Shown here: one piece after another, positions 1-8,127 of the stretch | How the letters are laid out: each line of letters opens with the position of its first letter | Numbering within the stretch: position 1 is the first letter of the stretch | Made by a program: the position numbers and the translations under genes | NCBI GenBank assembly: GCA_002298125.1 | Contig: DBMJ01000004.1 | Location: 1-64,000 of the forward strand | Source of the DNA: Clostridium sp. UBA701 | GTDB taxonomy: Bacteria; Bacillota; Clostridia; Clostridiales; Clostridiaceae | DNA: 64,000 nt | Direction: 5' to 3' | The notes under the pieces: model-generated | Databases searched by the model: none | Seen by the model: only the letters and a program-made list of their open reading frames with translations | Told to the model about the DNA's origin: nothing

Positions 1-112
1 TATCACTTTTCCACCGCAATCCACCCCTTAAATACATATTCACCAATAATTATACATTAAAAGGTCTATTTTACAATTAATTCTATACAACATAATTGGC
101 CTTATTAATACA

Positions 113-147
113 AAAAAGCAGTCTCATTTACAGGACTGCTTCTAATT
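113..147. terminator. bidirectional hairpin terminator
   Basis: Arms AAGCAGTC and GACTGCTT close a 9-base loop. An A-run lies on the left and a T-containing tract on the right, so it could stop transcription from either side. No gene is visible in bases 1-243 apart from this hairpin. Confidence 0.55.
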
Positions 148-243
148 TCTACAATTTATTCAATATTCTCTTTAATTTTTTAACTTCCTGCGTCACCAAA
201 ATTGTATTAAATACATTATGGCAGTACAATAAGATTGTTTCCC

Positions 244-270
244 AAAAAAAATGAGCTAAAGCCCATTTTT
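244..270 (-). terminator. terminator of the 91-residue membrane protein gene
   Basis: On the minus strand, directly after the stop codon, ATGGG and CTCAT pair around a short loop and are followed by a run of eight T. This is a compact rho-independent terminator for the gene ending at 270. Confidence 0.55.
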
Positions 271-545
271 TACAATTCTTCATATTCTACATCTATAATA
301 GTCTTGTTTGTAAGATCGAAAATCTCATCCTCATTCATAGCCATGTTTACCTTCTCTGCCCCAGTACTAGAGCCTCTTCTTTCCTTTATTGTACTAATCC
401 ATTTTTTAACCTTCACATAGAGGTATATCAGTAGAGCTCCTATTAAGATATAGGGTAGTGCTACCGTAAACAAAAATAATGCGGCTATGGTTAATCCAGC
501 CAATATGAGTATACCAAATACATTTAGATTTTCAATAGATGCCAA
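270..545 (-). CDS. small membrane protein of unknown function
   Basis: The protein has 91 residues. A hydrophobic stretch at about residues 10-45 could form one long or two closely spaced membrane segments. A basic stretch (KVKKWISTIKERR) and an acidic, polar tail follow, so the C-terminus is probably cytoplasmic by the positive-inside rule. The start is TTG at 545, with GAAGTGA about six bases upstream; no in-frame ATG fits better. It stands alone, with its own terminator, downstream of and on the same strand as the metNIQ operon. I do not recognise the family. That it is a real gene is supported by the ribosome site, the terminator and the coherent hydrophobic/charged layout. Confidence 0.6.
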   Translation of the reverse strand: MASIENLNVFGILILAGLTIAALFLFTVALPYILIGALLIYLYVKVKKWISTIKERRGSSTGAEKVNMAMNEDEIFDLTNKTIIDVEYEEL

Positions 546-677
546 TTTATTTCACTTCTTTCTATACTGCTTTTGTGCTATAGATGTATTATAACACATT
601 TTTTATAAATGGTATACTTTATTATATAATAAAGTATTAACAATTATTAAACATTATTCCACAGCAGCAGTGCTTTC

Positions 678-1484
678 TTAGAAGGAAGGTACTATAGCTC
701 CCTTATATTTATCTTCAATAAACTTCTTCACCTCTTGTGAGGTCATAACCTTATTTAAAGCCTTTGCCCATTCAGTATTCTCATTGCCTTTTTTAACAGC
801 TATTACATTGGCATAGGGTGAGTCCTTGGGCTCAGTAATAAGTGCATCCTTAACAGGTGTGAGGCCTCCTTGAAAGGCATAGTTGGTGTTTATAATAGAA
901 AGGTCAGCATCCTCGAGACTTCTTGGTAATTGAGGAGCATCCATTTCCACAATCTTTATATTTTTCTTGTTTTCAATTATGTCAAGCTTTGAGACAAGCT
1001 CCTTATCGTTAAGCTTTATTACACCAGTAGAAGCAAGCAGCTTCAAGGCTCTAGAGCCATTAGTTGGGTCATTTGGCACAGTAACCACGGCTTTATCTCC
1101 TATGTCAGTAACCTTCTTATATTTTTTTGAATATATGCCCATGGGCTCTACGTGAACCTTAACAGTCCATGCAAGATGAGTCCCCTCTGTCTTATTGAAC
1201 TCTTCAAGATATGGCACATGCTGAAAATAATTAGCATCTAACTCCCCACTTTCCACAGCACGATTTGGAAGCTTGTAGTCGGAAAACACCTTTACCTTCA
1301 GCTCATAGCCCTCCTTTTCTAATAAAGGCTTTACAACCTCTAATATTTCTGCATGAGGCGAAGGAGTTGCACCTATATTAATTACCTTCTTTTTGTTACC
1401 TGTCGCAGCTTTAGAATTTCCTATGCAGCCTGTAAAATTTAAAACCATCACTGCTGATAAGACTCCTGCTATAATTTTTTTCAT
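678..1484 (-). CDS. metQ: methionine-binding lipoprotein MetQ (NlpA family)
   Basis: This is the substrate-binding lipoprotein of a methionine ABC importer, anchored outside the membrane. The 268 residues start with a lipoprotein signal peptide (MKKIIAGVLSAVMVLNFTGC), with the lipid-attachment Cys at residue 20. The body has NlpA-family stretches: an INIGATPSPHAEIL start, YFQHVPYLEEFN near residue 88, and VPNDPTNGSRALKLLASTG near 140. It is the last gene of metN-metI-metQ, 15 bases behind metI. The start is ATG with GAGGGGG upstream. Length and motifs are normal for the family. Specificity for methionine rests on the S-box in front of the operon; related NlpA proteins can bind D-methionine or methionine peptides. 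Confidence 0.93.
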   Translation of the reverse strand: MKKIIAGVLSAVMVLNFTGCIGNSKAATGNKKKVINIGATPSPHAEILEVVKPLLEKEGYELKVKVFSDYKLPNRAVESGELDANYFQHVPYLEEFNKTEGTHLAWTVKVHVEPMGIYSKKYKKVTDIGDKAVVTVPNDPTNGSRALKLLASTGVIKLNDKELVSKLDIIENKKNIKIVEMDAPQLPRSLEDADLSIINTNYAFQGGLTPVKDALITEPKDSPYANVIAVKKGNENTEWAKALNKVMTSQEVKKFIEDKYKGAIVPSF

Positions 1485-1499
1485 AATTATTCCCCCTCT

Positions 1500-2159
1500 T
1501 TATTTTGTTTTTTTATAAGCTATGCTTCCCATAGACTGAATTGCCTGAACCAGTATTATGAGAAGTAAAATGGTATACACAGTGACCTTGGTGTCAAACA
1601 TGTTGTAGCCATATAAAATGGCAACCGCCCCCAATCCTCCAGCTCCTACAGCTCCTGCCATAGCAGAATAACCAAGCAGCGTAATAGCTGTAAGAGTGAT
1701 ACCTGATATTAGTGATGGAAGTGACTCCTTCACCATGACCTTAAAGATAATCTGTATATTACTAGCTCCAAAGGCCTGAGCAGCCTCTATTAAGGTAGGG
1801 TCTACCTCCTTTAAAGCACTTTCAAGTACCCTTGCCACAAAGGGCGTTGCTCCTAGTGTTAAAGGTACAAGAGCTGCATTCATTCCAATGATAGCTCCAG
1901 TAATAGCACGAGTTAATGGTAAACATGCAATTATTAGTATTATAAAAGGAAAGGATCTAAGCATATTGATAATGCCATCTAGAAGGTTATACAACACAGC
2001 ATTAGGCTTTAAGCCTTCCCTTCTAGTAACCGCCAGAATAAGTGCCAATATAAAACCTAACATTACTGAAAAAAAGGTAGATAACACTATCATATAAAGT
2101 GATTCCAAAAGACCTGGCAGCAATACCTGTGTTAATAAATCTATAAAGCTATATCCCAT
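1500..2159 (-). CDS. metI: methionine ABC transporter permease MetI
   Basis: Membrane channel subunit of the MetNIQ importer, 219 residues with about five transmembrane segments. The loop that contacts the ATPase (EAAQAFGASNIQIIFKVMVKESLPSL, about residues 122-147) is the classic EAA motif of ABC permeases. The gene overlaps the end of metN by 11 bases, which points to translational coupling. Length is typical for MetI. No defects seen. Confidence 0.93.
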   Translation of the reverse strand: MGYSFIDLLTQVLLPGLLESLYMIVLSTFFSVMLGFILALILAVTRREGLKPNAVLYNLLDGIINMLRSFPFIILIIACLPLTRAITGAIIGMNAALVPLTLGATPFVARVLESALKEVDPTLIEAAQAFGASNIQIIFKVMVKESLPSLISGITLTAITLLGYSAMAGAVGAGGLGAVAILYGYNMFDTKVTVYTILLLIILVQAIQSMGSIAYKKTK

Positions 2160-3117
2160 ACGATATTACCTCCCAGCTTAAGCTTTTATTTTTTAAATAA
2201 CGGGTGACTATCTCCAGATTAACCTCTTCCACATTTATCACCAGACTTCCCAGTACATCACCTCTGAATTTTTCAAGCTTACCCCACACTATTGAAAAAT
2301 CCATACCCAGTTCTCTGCTCATAGAAGTTATAAAGCATTGATTGGAATGTTCTTTATCAAAAAACAATCTTATATTTACACCTCTAGTGGGCAATACCTC
2401 CTCATCCCCAAGAAGCTTGTTTAAAGCTGCTGAGGGTCTTAAGAATAAATCCTCAACCAAGCCAGTCTCAACAATTCTGCCACCTTCCATGAGAGCAGCT
2501 CTGTGACATAGATTTTTAACAACTCCCATCTCATGTGTAACCATCACTACAGTTATCTTTAACTCATCATTTATCTTTTTTATAAGCTCCAGGATGGCCC
2601 TGGTTGTATTAGGATCCAAGGCCGAGGTAGCCTCGTCACATAAAAGCACCTTAGGACTTAGCGCCAGCGCCCTTGCAATAGCCACCCTCTGCCTCTGCCC
2701 GCCGCTAAGTTCTAGGGGACGGTTCTTTAATTTTTCAAAAATCCCTACAATTTTAGCACTTTCTAGTACCTTATTTTCTATATACTCCTTAGAATAGCCC
2801 CAGCACTCCATGGGAAGCGCAATATTCCCAAAGACATCCCTTCTTTCAAGCAGAGCAAACTGCTGAAATATCATGCCAATGCTCCTTCGAAATTGCCTAA
2901 GCTCCTCCCCCCTAAGGTTACTTACTTCCTTTCCAAAAACAGTAGTGCTTCCACTATCATAGGGCTCAAGGCCATTTAAACATCTAAGTAACGTGGACTT
3001 ACCAACACCACTTTCTCCTACTATGCCAAATATCTCACCCTCCTTAATATCAAGACTCACATCTCTTAGTACCTCAGTTTTCCCGTAGCTCTTACATACT
3101 TGCTTTAAAGTTAACAA
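2149..3117 (-). CDS. metN: methionine ABC transporter ATPase MetN
   Basis: ATP-hydrolysing subunit of the importer, 322 residues. Visible motifs: Walker A GESGVGKST (about residues 33-41), signature LSGGQRQR (about 138), Walker B VLLCDEATSAL and the switch His in VTHEMG. The last roughly 75 residues form a NIL domain, which in MetN binds methionine and inhibits transport when the cell is replete. The start is TTG at 3117, five bases after GGGGTG. First gene of the operon, directly behind a SAM-I riboswitch terminator, so it should be expressed when S-adenosylmethionine is low. Confidence 0.94.
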   Translation of the reverse strand: MLTLKQVCKSYGKTEVLRDVSLDIKEGEIFGIVGESGVGKSTLLRCLNGLEPYDSGSTTVFGKEVSNLRGEELRQFRRSIGMIFQQFALLERRDVFGNIALPMECWGYSKEYIENKVLESAKIVGIFEKLKNRPLELSGGQRQRVAIARALALSPKVLLCDEATSALDPNTTRAILELIKKINDELKITVVMVTHEMGVVKNLCHRAALMEGGRIVETGLVEDLFLRPSAALNKLLGDEEVLPTRGVNIRLFFDKEHSNQCFITSMSRELGMDFSIVWGKLEKFRGDVLGSLVINVEEVNLEIVTRYLKNKSLSWEVISYGI

Positions 3118-3130
3118 TATATCACCCCAT

Positions 3131-3282
3131 TTTAAAAAAAATAAAGCCCGAGGTAATCCTCAGGCTTAATAAGCATAGCATCCTCATTTCTCAACATTTC
3201 GTTGCAGGATTTGGCACCGATGTACAATGTACCGGTTGCCGGGTTTCATAGGGCCAGTCCCTCCACCACTCTTAATAAGTTC
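3131..3282 (-). ncRNA. SAM-I (S-box) riboswitch of the metNIQ operon
   Basis: On the minus strand the leader carries the hallmark S-box core: GTGGAGGGACTGGCCC, then TATGAAACCCGGCAACC. Later parts include GGTGCCAAATCC, which matches the P3-P4 side. A first strand CTTATTAAG (around 3271-3279) can pair with a second CTTATTAAG (around 3166-3174), with one central mismatch, forming P1. This second strand runs into the 5' arm of the terminator at 3133-3167, giving the usual switch: bound SAM stabilises P1 and lets the terminator form. Family knowledge says this turns the operon off when SAM is abundant. Confidence 0.95.
3133..3167 (-). terminator. riboswitch-controlled terminator before metN
   Basis: AAGCCTGAGG pairs with CCTCGGGCTT (one G-U) around a short loop and is followed by TTATTTTTTTT on the minus strand. 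It lies between the SAM-I aptamer and the metN start. Confidence 0.9.
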
Positions 3283-3350
3283 AACCTAATATTTAGTTTT
3301 CGATTCAATTTAACACTGTGTAGTGATAAATTGAATTGTTTATTAAAATT

Positions 3351-3379
3351 ATAATAATAAAAATAGAACAAGCTGTCAA
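3351..3379 (-). promoter_or_regulatory. predicted promoter of metNIQ
   Basis: Minus-strand TTGACA (3374-3379) and TATTAT (3351-3356) are separated by 17 bases. Transcription would start near 3344 and read first through the palindrome at 3304-3335 and then the riboswitch. Confidence 0.65.
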
Positions 3380-3402
3380 GTGGTTTTTAAAACTTTTTTT
3401 AT

Positions 3403-4347
3403 TTACATAGCTTTATTTATCTTAGCGGTATTATCTTTTATAAACAAAAACTCCATATACCTAATTAAAACGTATAGTACAATTAACACAGCTAGTACCT
3501 CTTGAAATTTAACCAGGTAATTAAGCACAGCTATAGGCTCCTTTAGCTTTATAAGAAATGCATTTGTCTGCTTCATGGCAATGGCACTTATCACCAGTGG
3601 AAAGGTAAAAGCAGAGTAGCTTGGGTAAAACCTCAGCATTATAAGCTTTGGCAGGTATAAAACAACCCCTATAAACATCACTAGTGATAAACAGCCTAAA
3701 AAGCCTATCATAGCCATGTTTTTATTTTGAAAGCACCCTAAATATCCAGCTAGTAAAAGGCTTGCAGGAGCAGCCATTATTGTAATAGTAGGCAAGGCTG
3801 GTTCTGGAATTGCCTTTACAACAAACACTCTGTATATCACTATTGGCAATAAGCATAGATAAGCTATTAAGCCAAAATAGAATATATATTTACCTACATT
3901 AGCCAAGTTATATGCAGGGGCAGTAATGCTTGCTGCTACAATTCCTACATAGACTACAAAATAACTTGGAAACACCTTTTTTATATCAAATTTAAAAATA
4001 AAATTCTTTGTAAAAATAATTATTAGACCACAATGAAGTATTATGCTTAAACCCCAAACAGCCATTGCTGTAGATGGCAAATATGGCTTTATATAAGTTG
4101 ACAGGAGCATTGTTCCCATAGTTAAAGTGGGGAACACGCTGGCTATCACTGGATTTTTTAAGCTTTCACCTACATCTTTTGAATCTATAAAAAGCTTTGC
4201 TGTAATGAGTATCAATAAGAAGGCAGATAACACTCCAAAGATATTTCTATAGAAAGCGCCATAGGACAAAACCAAATTTCCAGTGGCTGCTAGAGCTAGC
4301 ATCAAGCCTGCAATTGGCACGGGAACTCTTTTAATAATCCTTTCCAC
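3403..4347 (-). CDS. TDT-family (TehA/SLAC1-like) transporter
   Basis: Integral membrane protein of 314 residues with about ten hydrophobic segments. The N-terminal stretch MERIIKRVPVPIAGLMLALAATGN and the overall segment pattern match the tellurite-resistance/dicarboxylate transporter (TDT) family, relatives of the anion channels TehA and SLAC1. The substrate cannot be told from sequence; family members move malate, sulfite, chloride or nitrate. The start is GTG at 4347, with GGGGTG six bases upstream. It sits 11 bases behind the C_GCAxxG_C_C gene on the same strand, so the two probably form an operon. Confidence 0.8.
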   Translation of the reverse strand: MERIIKRVPVPIAGLMLALAATGNLVLSYGAFYRNIFGVLSAFLLILITAKLFIDSKDVGESLKNPVIASVFPTLTMGTMLLSTYIKPYLPSTAMAVWGLSIILHCGLIIIFTKNFIFKFDIKKVFPSYFVVYVGIVAASITAPAYNLANVGKYIFYFGLIAYLCLLPIVIYRVFVVKAIPEPALPTITIMAAPASLLLAGYLGCFQNKNMAMIGFLGCLSLVMFIGVVLYLPKLIMLRFYPSYSAFTFPLVISAIAMKQTNAFLIKLKEPIAVLNYLVKFQEVLAVLIVLYVLIRYMEFLFIKDNTAKINKAM

Positions 4348-4358
4348 TATATCACCCC

Positions 4359-4823
4359 TTACTCATCAATATTTACAAGGCCAAGCTCTCTAACTATAAT
4401 TTGTGCAGCTTTTTCTGCTATTTCTCCAGTAAAGGAAATACATTGAGCCTTATGCTCTCCAGAGCCCATATCCATTCCATTAGTTAGAATTTTGCAGCAC
4501 AGCACCTTGTGATTGTCCTTAAAGCTTTGCTGTAATTCATTGGCAAGCTCAAGAGTCTTTTGAACCTTAGGATCTCCACCCTTAGTTCTTCCAAAGAAAT
4601 AGCCAATACACATTACTCCACCAGATACTGCTCCACAAACACATTTTGATCTTCCTATTCCCACAGGAAATCCTGAAGCCATAGCAATCATCTCATCAGG
4701 CATGTCCACTTCAAAATTATTTTTAATAGAGCTTACTATTGCCTCAGAGCAAAAGTAGTCACCCTTTCTAAATAGCTCCTCTGCATCCTGTCTAATCTTT
4801 TTAATACTAACTTCCTTCTTCAT
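4359..4823 (-). CDS. C_GCAxxG_C_C family redox-type protein
   Basis: A soluble protein of 154 residues. It shows the family pattern: an early Cys in GDYFCSEAI, the core KCVCGAVSGGVMCIGYFFGR (about residues 78-97), and late Cys residues in HKVLCCKIL and HKAQCISF. The conserved cysteines suggest a metal or redox centre, but no biochemical role is firmly established for this family. The ATG start follows AGGAGG. It shares its strand with, and closely precedes, the TDT transporter. Confidence 0.8.
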   Translation of the reverse strand: MKKEVSIKKIRQDAEELFRKGDYFCSEAIVSSIKNNFEVDMPDEMIAMASGFPVGIGRSKCVCGAVSGGVMCIGYFFGRTKGGDPKVQKTLELANELQQSFKDNHKVLCCKILTNGMDMGSGEHKAQCISFTGEIAEKAAQIIVRELGLVNIDE

Positions 4824-5094
4824 ACCAATAGTCCTCCTATTATCACAAATTATTCAACCTAGTGCATGATACCATTTATCTAAATACCTGTAAATTGATA
4901 TAGATATTTTCTATTTATCTGCTTTGTGATATAGAATTTTTAAATAAATATCACTTAAAAAACATAATAATCAGTAAAATTAAACAAATTAGTTGTATAT
5001 TATACATTTATGTTATAATATGGATATACGCGAATTGCTTTTTAACTAGAGTATAGTAATTTTATATTAACTTCTGAGGAAAGGAGGTAAGATT

Positions 5095-5337
5095 ATGAAT
5101 TTATACGATGTGGAGGCCATTATGGAGAAAAGCAAAATAAAAATGTACGTATGGTTAGCCATAGCTATCATTGCTTCAATTATATCTATAATTTCCTATA
5201 ATAATGCCGTAGATAATGGTGGAAGTTATGTTATTTGGACTGGAGGAATCATAGTTGGTGCAATTAATTTTTTTAGATTCCTTGCCCATTATAGGAAATG
5301 TAAAAAAATCATTTCTGAATACTATTCGCAGTTATAA
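5095..5337 (+). CDS. small two-segment membrane protein
   Basis: The protein has 80 residues: a short polar start, a transmembrane segment at about residues 18-35, a loop with the stretch NNAVDNGGS, a second segment at about 45-60 and a basic tail (HYRKCKKII). The ATG start has a very good ribosome site, AAAGGAGGTAAG, eight bases upstream. It lies alone between two minus-strand genes. Family not recognised; the coding call rests on the ribosome site and the membrane layout. The 271 bases upstream (4824-5094) hold AT-rich promoter-like sequence and no other gene. Confidence 0.65.
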   Translation: MNLYDVEAIMEKSKIKMYVWLAIAIIASIISIISYNNAVDNGGSYVIWTGGIIVGAINFFRFLAHYRKCKKIISEYYSQL

Positions 5338-5403
5338 AAATTAAGCAAAGTAATAAGTACATAATTAAAGAAGCTGGTTTAAAGTTATAGCTTACTATCA
5401 CTT

Positions 5404-5433
5404 AAAAAATGGGAAGCTGCTGCTTCCCATTTC
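5404..5433. terminator. convergent terminator between the 80-residue protein gene and manC
   Basis: AATGGGAAGC and GCTTCCCATT form a 10-bp stem with a tiny loop. An A-run flanks it on the left and T-rich sequence on the right, so it works for the minus-strand gene ending at 5442 and possibly for the plus-strand gene too. Confidence 0.75.
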
Positions 5434-5441
5434 TCATTATT

Positions 5442-6509
5442 TTAAATGTATTCCTCTATGTTATCCTGCTTTTTAAGCTCGTTTACCAGGTGCTTTATCT
5501 CCTGGTCCTTATTTTTATCCATTATAAGCACCACCTCCCCACTGTCCACTATCACCAAGTCCTTTATACCAAACCCAATTATAAGCCTATTTCCTCCAAA
5601 GACATAGCAGTTTTCACTCTGCTCCATAAAGGTAGAACCACTTACGTTATTACCTCGGTTTGAGGATAGAAATCTTCCTAAGGCAGCAAAGGTGCCTATA
5701 TCATCCCATAGGAACTCGCATTTTATTACATAGGCCTTCCGAGTGCGCTGCATAATTCCAAAATCTACTGAAATGCCGTCTATTAGCTCATATTGTTCCT
5801 TAACAGTGTCTTCCTCCAGCTCCGTGCCCACCTGTTGATATATAGCCATCATAGTCTTATATAGCTTGGGAAGATATTTCTCCATCTCCCTTAAAAACAC
5901 GTCTGCTCTCCAGATAAACATGCCGCTATTCCATAGGTAGGTGCCCTTTAGTATAAAGTCCTTGGCTACCTCTACATTAGGCTTCTCTGTAAACCTCTCC
6001 ACCTTGTAGGTTAGCATATCAGATGCAATTCGCTCTCCCATCTCAATATATCCGTAGCCTGTTTCAGGTCTTGTAGGGTTTACCCCTATAGTTACCAAGC
6101 CTCTTCTTTTTTCTGCTATCTCTATAGCTTGCTTTATGGTATCACGAAAAATCCCTTCATTTTCAATATAATGGTCAGAGGGCAGAACCACCATAACAGC
6201 ATCCTTATCCTGTTTAAGAAGCTTTACTGCTGAAAGCCCGATACAGGTAGCGGTCTCCTTATTGCAGGGCTCTGCAAAGATATTTTCCTCTTTAAGCTCC
6301 GGCAGCTCCTCATAGATTTTCTCCAAATAGTCTTCATTGGTTACCACATATATATTTTCCTTTGGTACTATGGGTTTAATTCTATCTATAGTTGCTCTAA
6401 GAAAGCTTTTGTCGTTTATAACCTTTAAAAATTGCTTAGGGTTTTTCTCTCTGGATAGCGGGTAGAGCCTGGTACCCTTCCCCCCTGCCAGTATTAAGCT
6501 GTAGATCAC
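5442..6509 (-). CDS. manC: mannose-1-phosphate guanylyltransferase
   Basis: Makes GDP-mannose from mannose-1-phosphate and GTP, in the cytoplasm, for glycan synthesis. The 355 residues open with the nucleotidyltransferase signature LILAGGKGTRLYPLSREKNPKQFL. They contain VVLPSDHYI near residue 115, FTEKP near 177 and WNSGMFIWRADVFL near 195, all typical of the GMP type. The isomerase domain found in long bifunctional ManC/AlgA proteins is absent, so this is the short monofunctional form. The start is GTG with GGGGTGATA just upstream. No ManB or GDP-mannose-using enzyme is adjacent. Confidence 0.9.
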   Translation of the reverse strand: MIYSLILAGGKGTRLYPLSREKNPKQFLKVINDKSFLRATIDRIKPIVPKENIYVVTNEDYLEKIYEELPELKEENIFAEPCNKETATCIGLSAVKLLKQDKDAVMVVLPSDHYIENEGIFRDTIKQAIEIAEKRRGLVTIGVNPTRPETGYGYIEMGERIASDMLTYKVERFTEKPNVEVAKDFILKGTYLWNSGMFIWRADVFLREMEKYLPKLYKTMMAIYQQVGTELEEDTVKEQYELIDGISVDFGIMQRTRKAYVIKCEFLWDDIGTFAALGRFLSSNRGNNVSGSTFMEQSENCYVFGGNRLIIGFGIKDLVIVDSGEVVLIMDKNKDQEIKHLVNELKKQDNIEEYI

Positions 6510-6550
6510 ATTATCACCCCAACTAATATTACATGTTATAATATGACATA

Positions 6551-6578
6551 ATAAAAAGGAAGGTGCAGACCTCCCTCT
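6551..6578 (-). terminator. terminator downstream of the 240-residue membrane protein gene
   Basis: On the minus strand GGGAGGT and ACCTTCC pair around a CTGC loop, followed by TTTTTATT. Confidence 0.7.
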
Positions 6579-6590
6579 TAAAACAGCTTA

Positions 6591-7313
6591 TTATTTAGTT
6601 AATGCCCTTTCCTTTAAGCTCCTTAGCTGAAGGTAAAAGGCTGCTCCAAAGAATAGTATAATGCAACCTCCAAGCACAGCATAGAGAATATTCTTATAGC
6701 CGTAGGTGGTAAAAAATTTGCTCATTATAGCAACGCCCTTGCTTTTGTTAAACATGTAGTAAAAGGGGGCTGCAGAAAAAATTATAAATATTCCAAGCCT
6801 TGCTGCAAACTTAAGTGATGAAACCAAATACAAAATTGCAAGCAGAGAGAGAATAAACATGAAGCCATAGCTCCAAAGCTTAAAGAGCTCATTAAAATGA
6901 AGGCTGTTTAATTCCATGCCATAGTAATAGGCCTCTCCTCGAAAGAGCCTGGATATATTTTCCCCGCTAAAATGCTTTAAGCAGGCAGAATAACTCCAAA
7001 CGGATATTAGTGAGCCTAAGGCTGAAAAAGCTGCACCATAGAGGACATTGGCTAAAAATGTGAGGGTGTTTCTGCTTTGAGCTTCACCTTTTTTTCTACT
7101 GTATACCTCAGAAAGGATAATATAAAGCTGAACAATCACTATTGCCAAAAATATAAAGGTATTATTAAAATAACTCCTAACATTGTTGTAGGGTGCTCCG
7201 CTTTGAAAATAGGCCATTATTCCTGCCACCACAGCAGTGTATAAAAAATAGATAATAGATATAGCCATATTCTTCCTTAAAAGCCTTGAAAATTCTTGAT
7301 TTAAAACCTCCAT
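6591..7313 (-). CDS. polytopic membrane protein of unknown function
   Basis: The protein has 240 residues and about six hydrophobic segments: roughly residues 15-35, 52-70, 84-106, 148-168, 170-188 and 207-228. The arrangement resembles the permease half of ABC-2-type exporters, but no ATPase gene is next to it and no diagnostic motif is visible, so I leave it unnamed. The ATG start follows a GGGGGATACGTGAT stretch. It has its own terminator, 82 bases before the manC start on the same strand. Confidence 0.6.
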   Translation of the reverse strand: MEVLNQEFSRLLRKNMAISIIYFLYTAVVAGIMAYFQSGAPYNNVRSYFNNTFIFLAIVIVQLYIILSEVYSRKKGEAQSRNTLTFLANVLYGAAFSALGSLISVWSYSACLKHFSGENISRLFRGEAYYYGMELNSLHFNELFKLWSYGFMFILSLLAILYLVSSLKFAARLGIFIIFSAAPFYYMFNKSKGVAIMSKFFTTYGYKNILYAVLGGCIILFFGAAFYLQLRSLKERALTK

Positions 7314-7454
7314 ATCACGTATCCCCCATGTGTTTATTATCGTCCATTTTAGCGTAACCCACTAGGCCTTTACTGTCAATTAAATATAAGAAAATAACTA
7401 CATATTTTTTTCAAAGTATGATAAAATTATGGAAGTTATTCAAATGTAAGGCAG

Positions 7455-7832
7455 GTGTTAATTTTGTGTCCAAAACCAACTCCTCAAAAGTTAAATATCG
7501 ATATGAAATCTAAAAAAGTGTGGCTTGTACCTCTAACTACCCTGGTACTGCTCCTCATTGCAGGAGACTTTGTCTATTACTATCTGCTAGATGGCTCTCT
7601 ATTAACCCATAGGGTTCTAACCATCATAATCTCCTCAGTGTTTCTTATCCTTGCACTTATAAGCCTAATTGCAAGGGATAAGCTTACTAAAAACTATAGA
7701 ACTGCAGCTTTAGTAGCCCTGCTAGTTGGTCTTAACTTTGTAAGCCTTGCTTTTCCATCCCAAATTCTTAGAAATCTAGTGTACATATTAGTTATGGTAA
7801 TAGTTTTAAATTTTGTTCTTGGGAAAAAATAA
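7455..7832 (+). CDS. small four-segment membrane protein
   Basis: The protein has 125 residues with four hydrophobic segments (about residues 23-45, 53-72, 85-101 and 105-121), joined by short charged loops (ARDKLTKNYR). The listed start is GTG at 7455, with AAGGCAGG directly in front. An ATG at 7503 (MKSKKVW) would give a 109-residue protein that starts nearer the first membrane segment but has a poorer ribosome site. Function unknown. A strong terminator follows at 7884-7925. Confidence 0.55.
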   Translation: MLILCPKPTPQKLNIDMKSKKVWLVPLTTLVLLLIAGDFVYYYLLDGSLLTHRVLTIIISSVFLILALISLIARDKLTKNYRTAALVALLVGLNFVSLAFPSQILRNLVYILVMVIVLNFVLGKK

Positions 7833-7883
7833 GATAAAAAATATTTTCTTACAAAAAACGACATAAAATCAAGTTTTTTTAAT

Positions 7884-7925
7884 AACACCGGGTTAGTTTG
7901 TTAATAAACTAACTCGGTGTTTTAA
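7884..7925 (+). terminator. terminator upstream of the ech operon
   Basis: AACACCGGGTTAGTTT pairs with AAACTAACTCGGTGTT in a 16-bp stem (one G-U) around a short loop, followed by TTTTAATTTTTCTT. It separates the small membrane protein gene from the hydrogenase operon. Confidence 0.9.
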
Positions 7926-8075
7926 TTTTTCTTAAAATTCTGTCCTTATTTATTCAGATTATTTAGGAATGTTCAGAACCTTCTAAATGTTTGTACAAGC
8001 CGATTTGAGAGAAGTTTATCAAATCTTTAACAATTTTACATGAGTGGTATTACCACCAAAAACTCCCATCATTTA

Positions 8076-8104
8076 TTGTAATTTATAATATTTGGTACTA
8101 TAAT
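8076..8104 (+). promoter_or_regulatory. predicted promoter of the ech operon
   Basis: TTGTAA (8076-8081) and TATAAT (8099-8104) have exact 17-base spacing. The start codon is at 8128, so the untranslated leader would be only about 17 bases, just enough for the GAAGAAGGG ribosome site. Confidence 0.6.
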
Positions 8105-8127
8105 GATTGTGAAGAAGGGTTAACTTT

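Noticed and set aside
3304..3335. Terminator in front of the SAM-I aptamer
   Set aside because: The palindrome has no T-run after it in either direction and a promoter lies directly upstream of it; it is reported instead as an unexplained hairpin.
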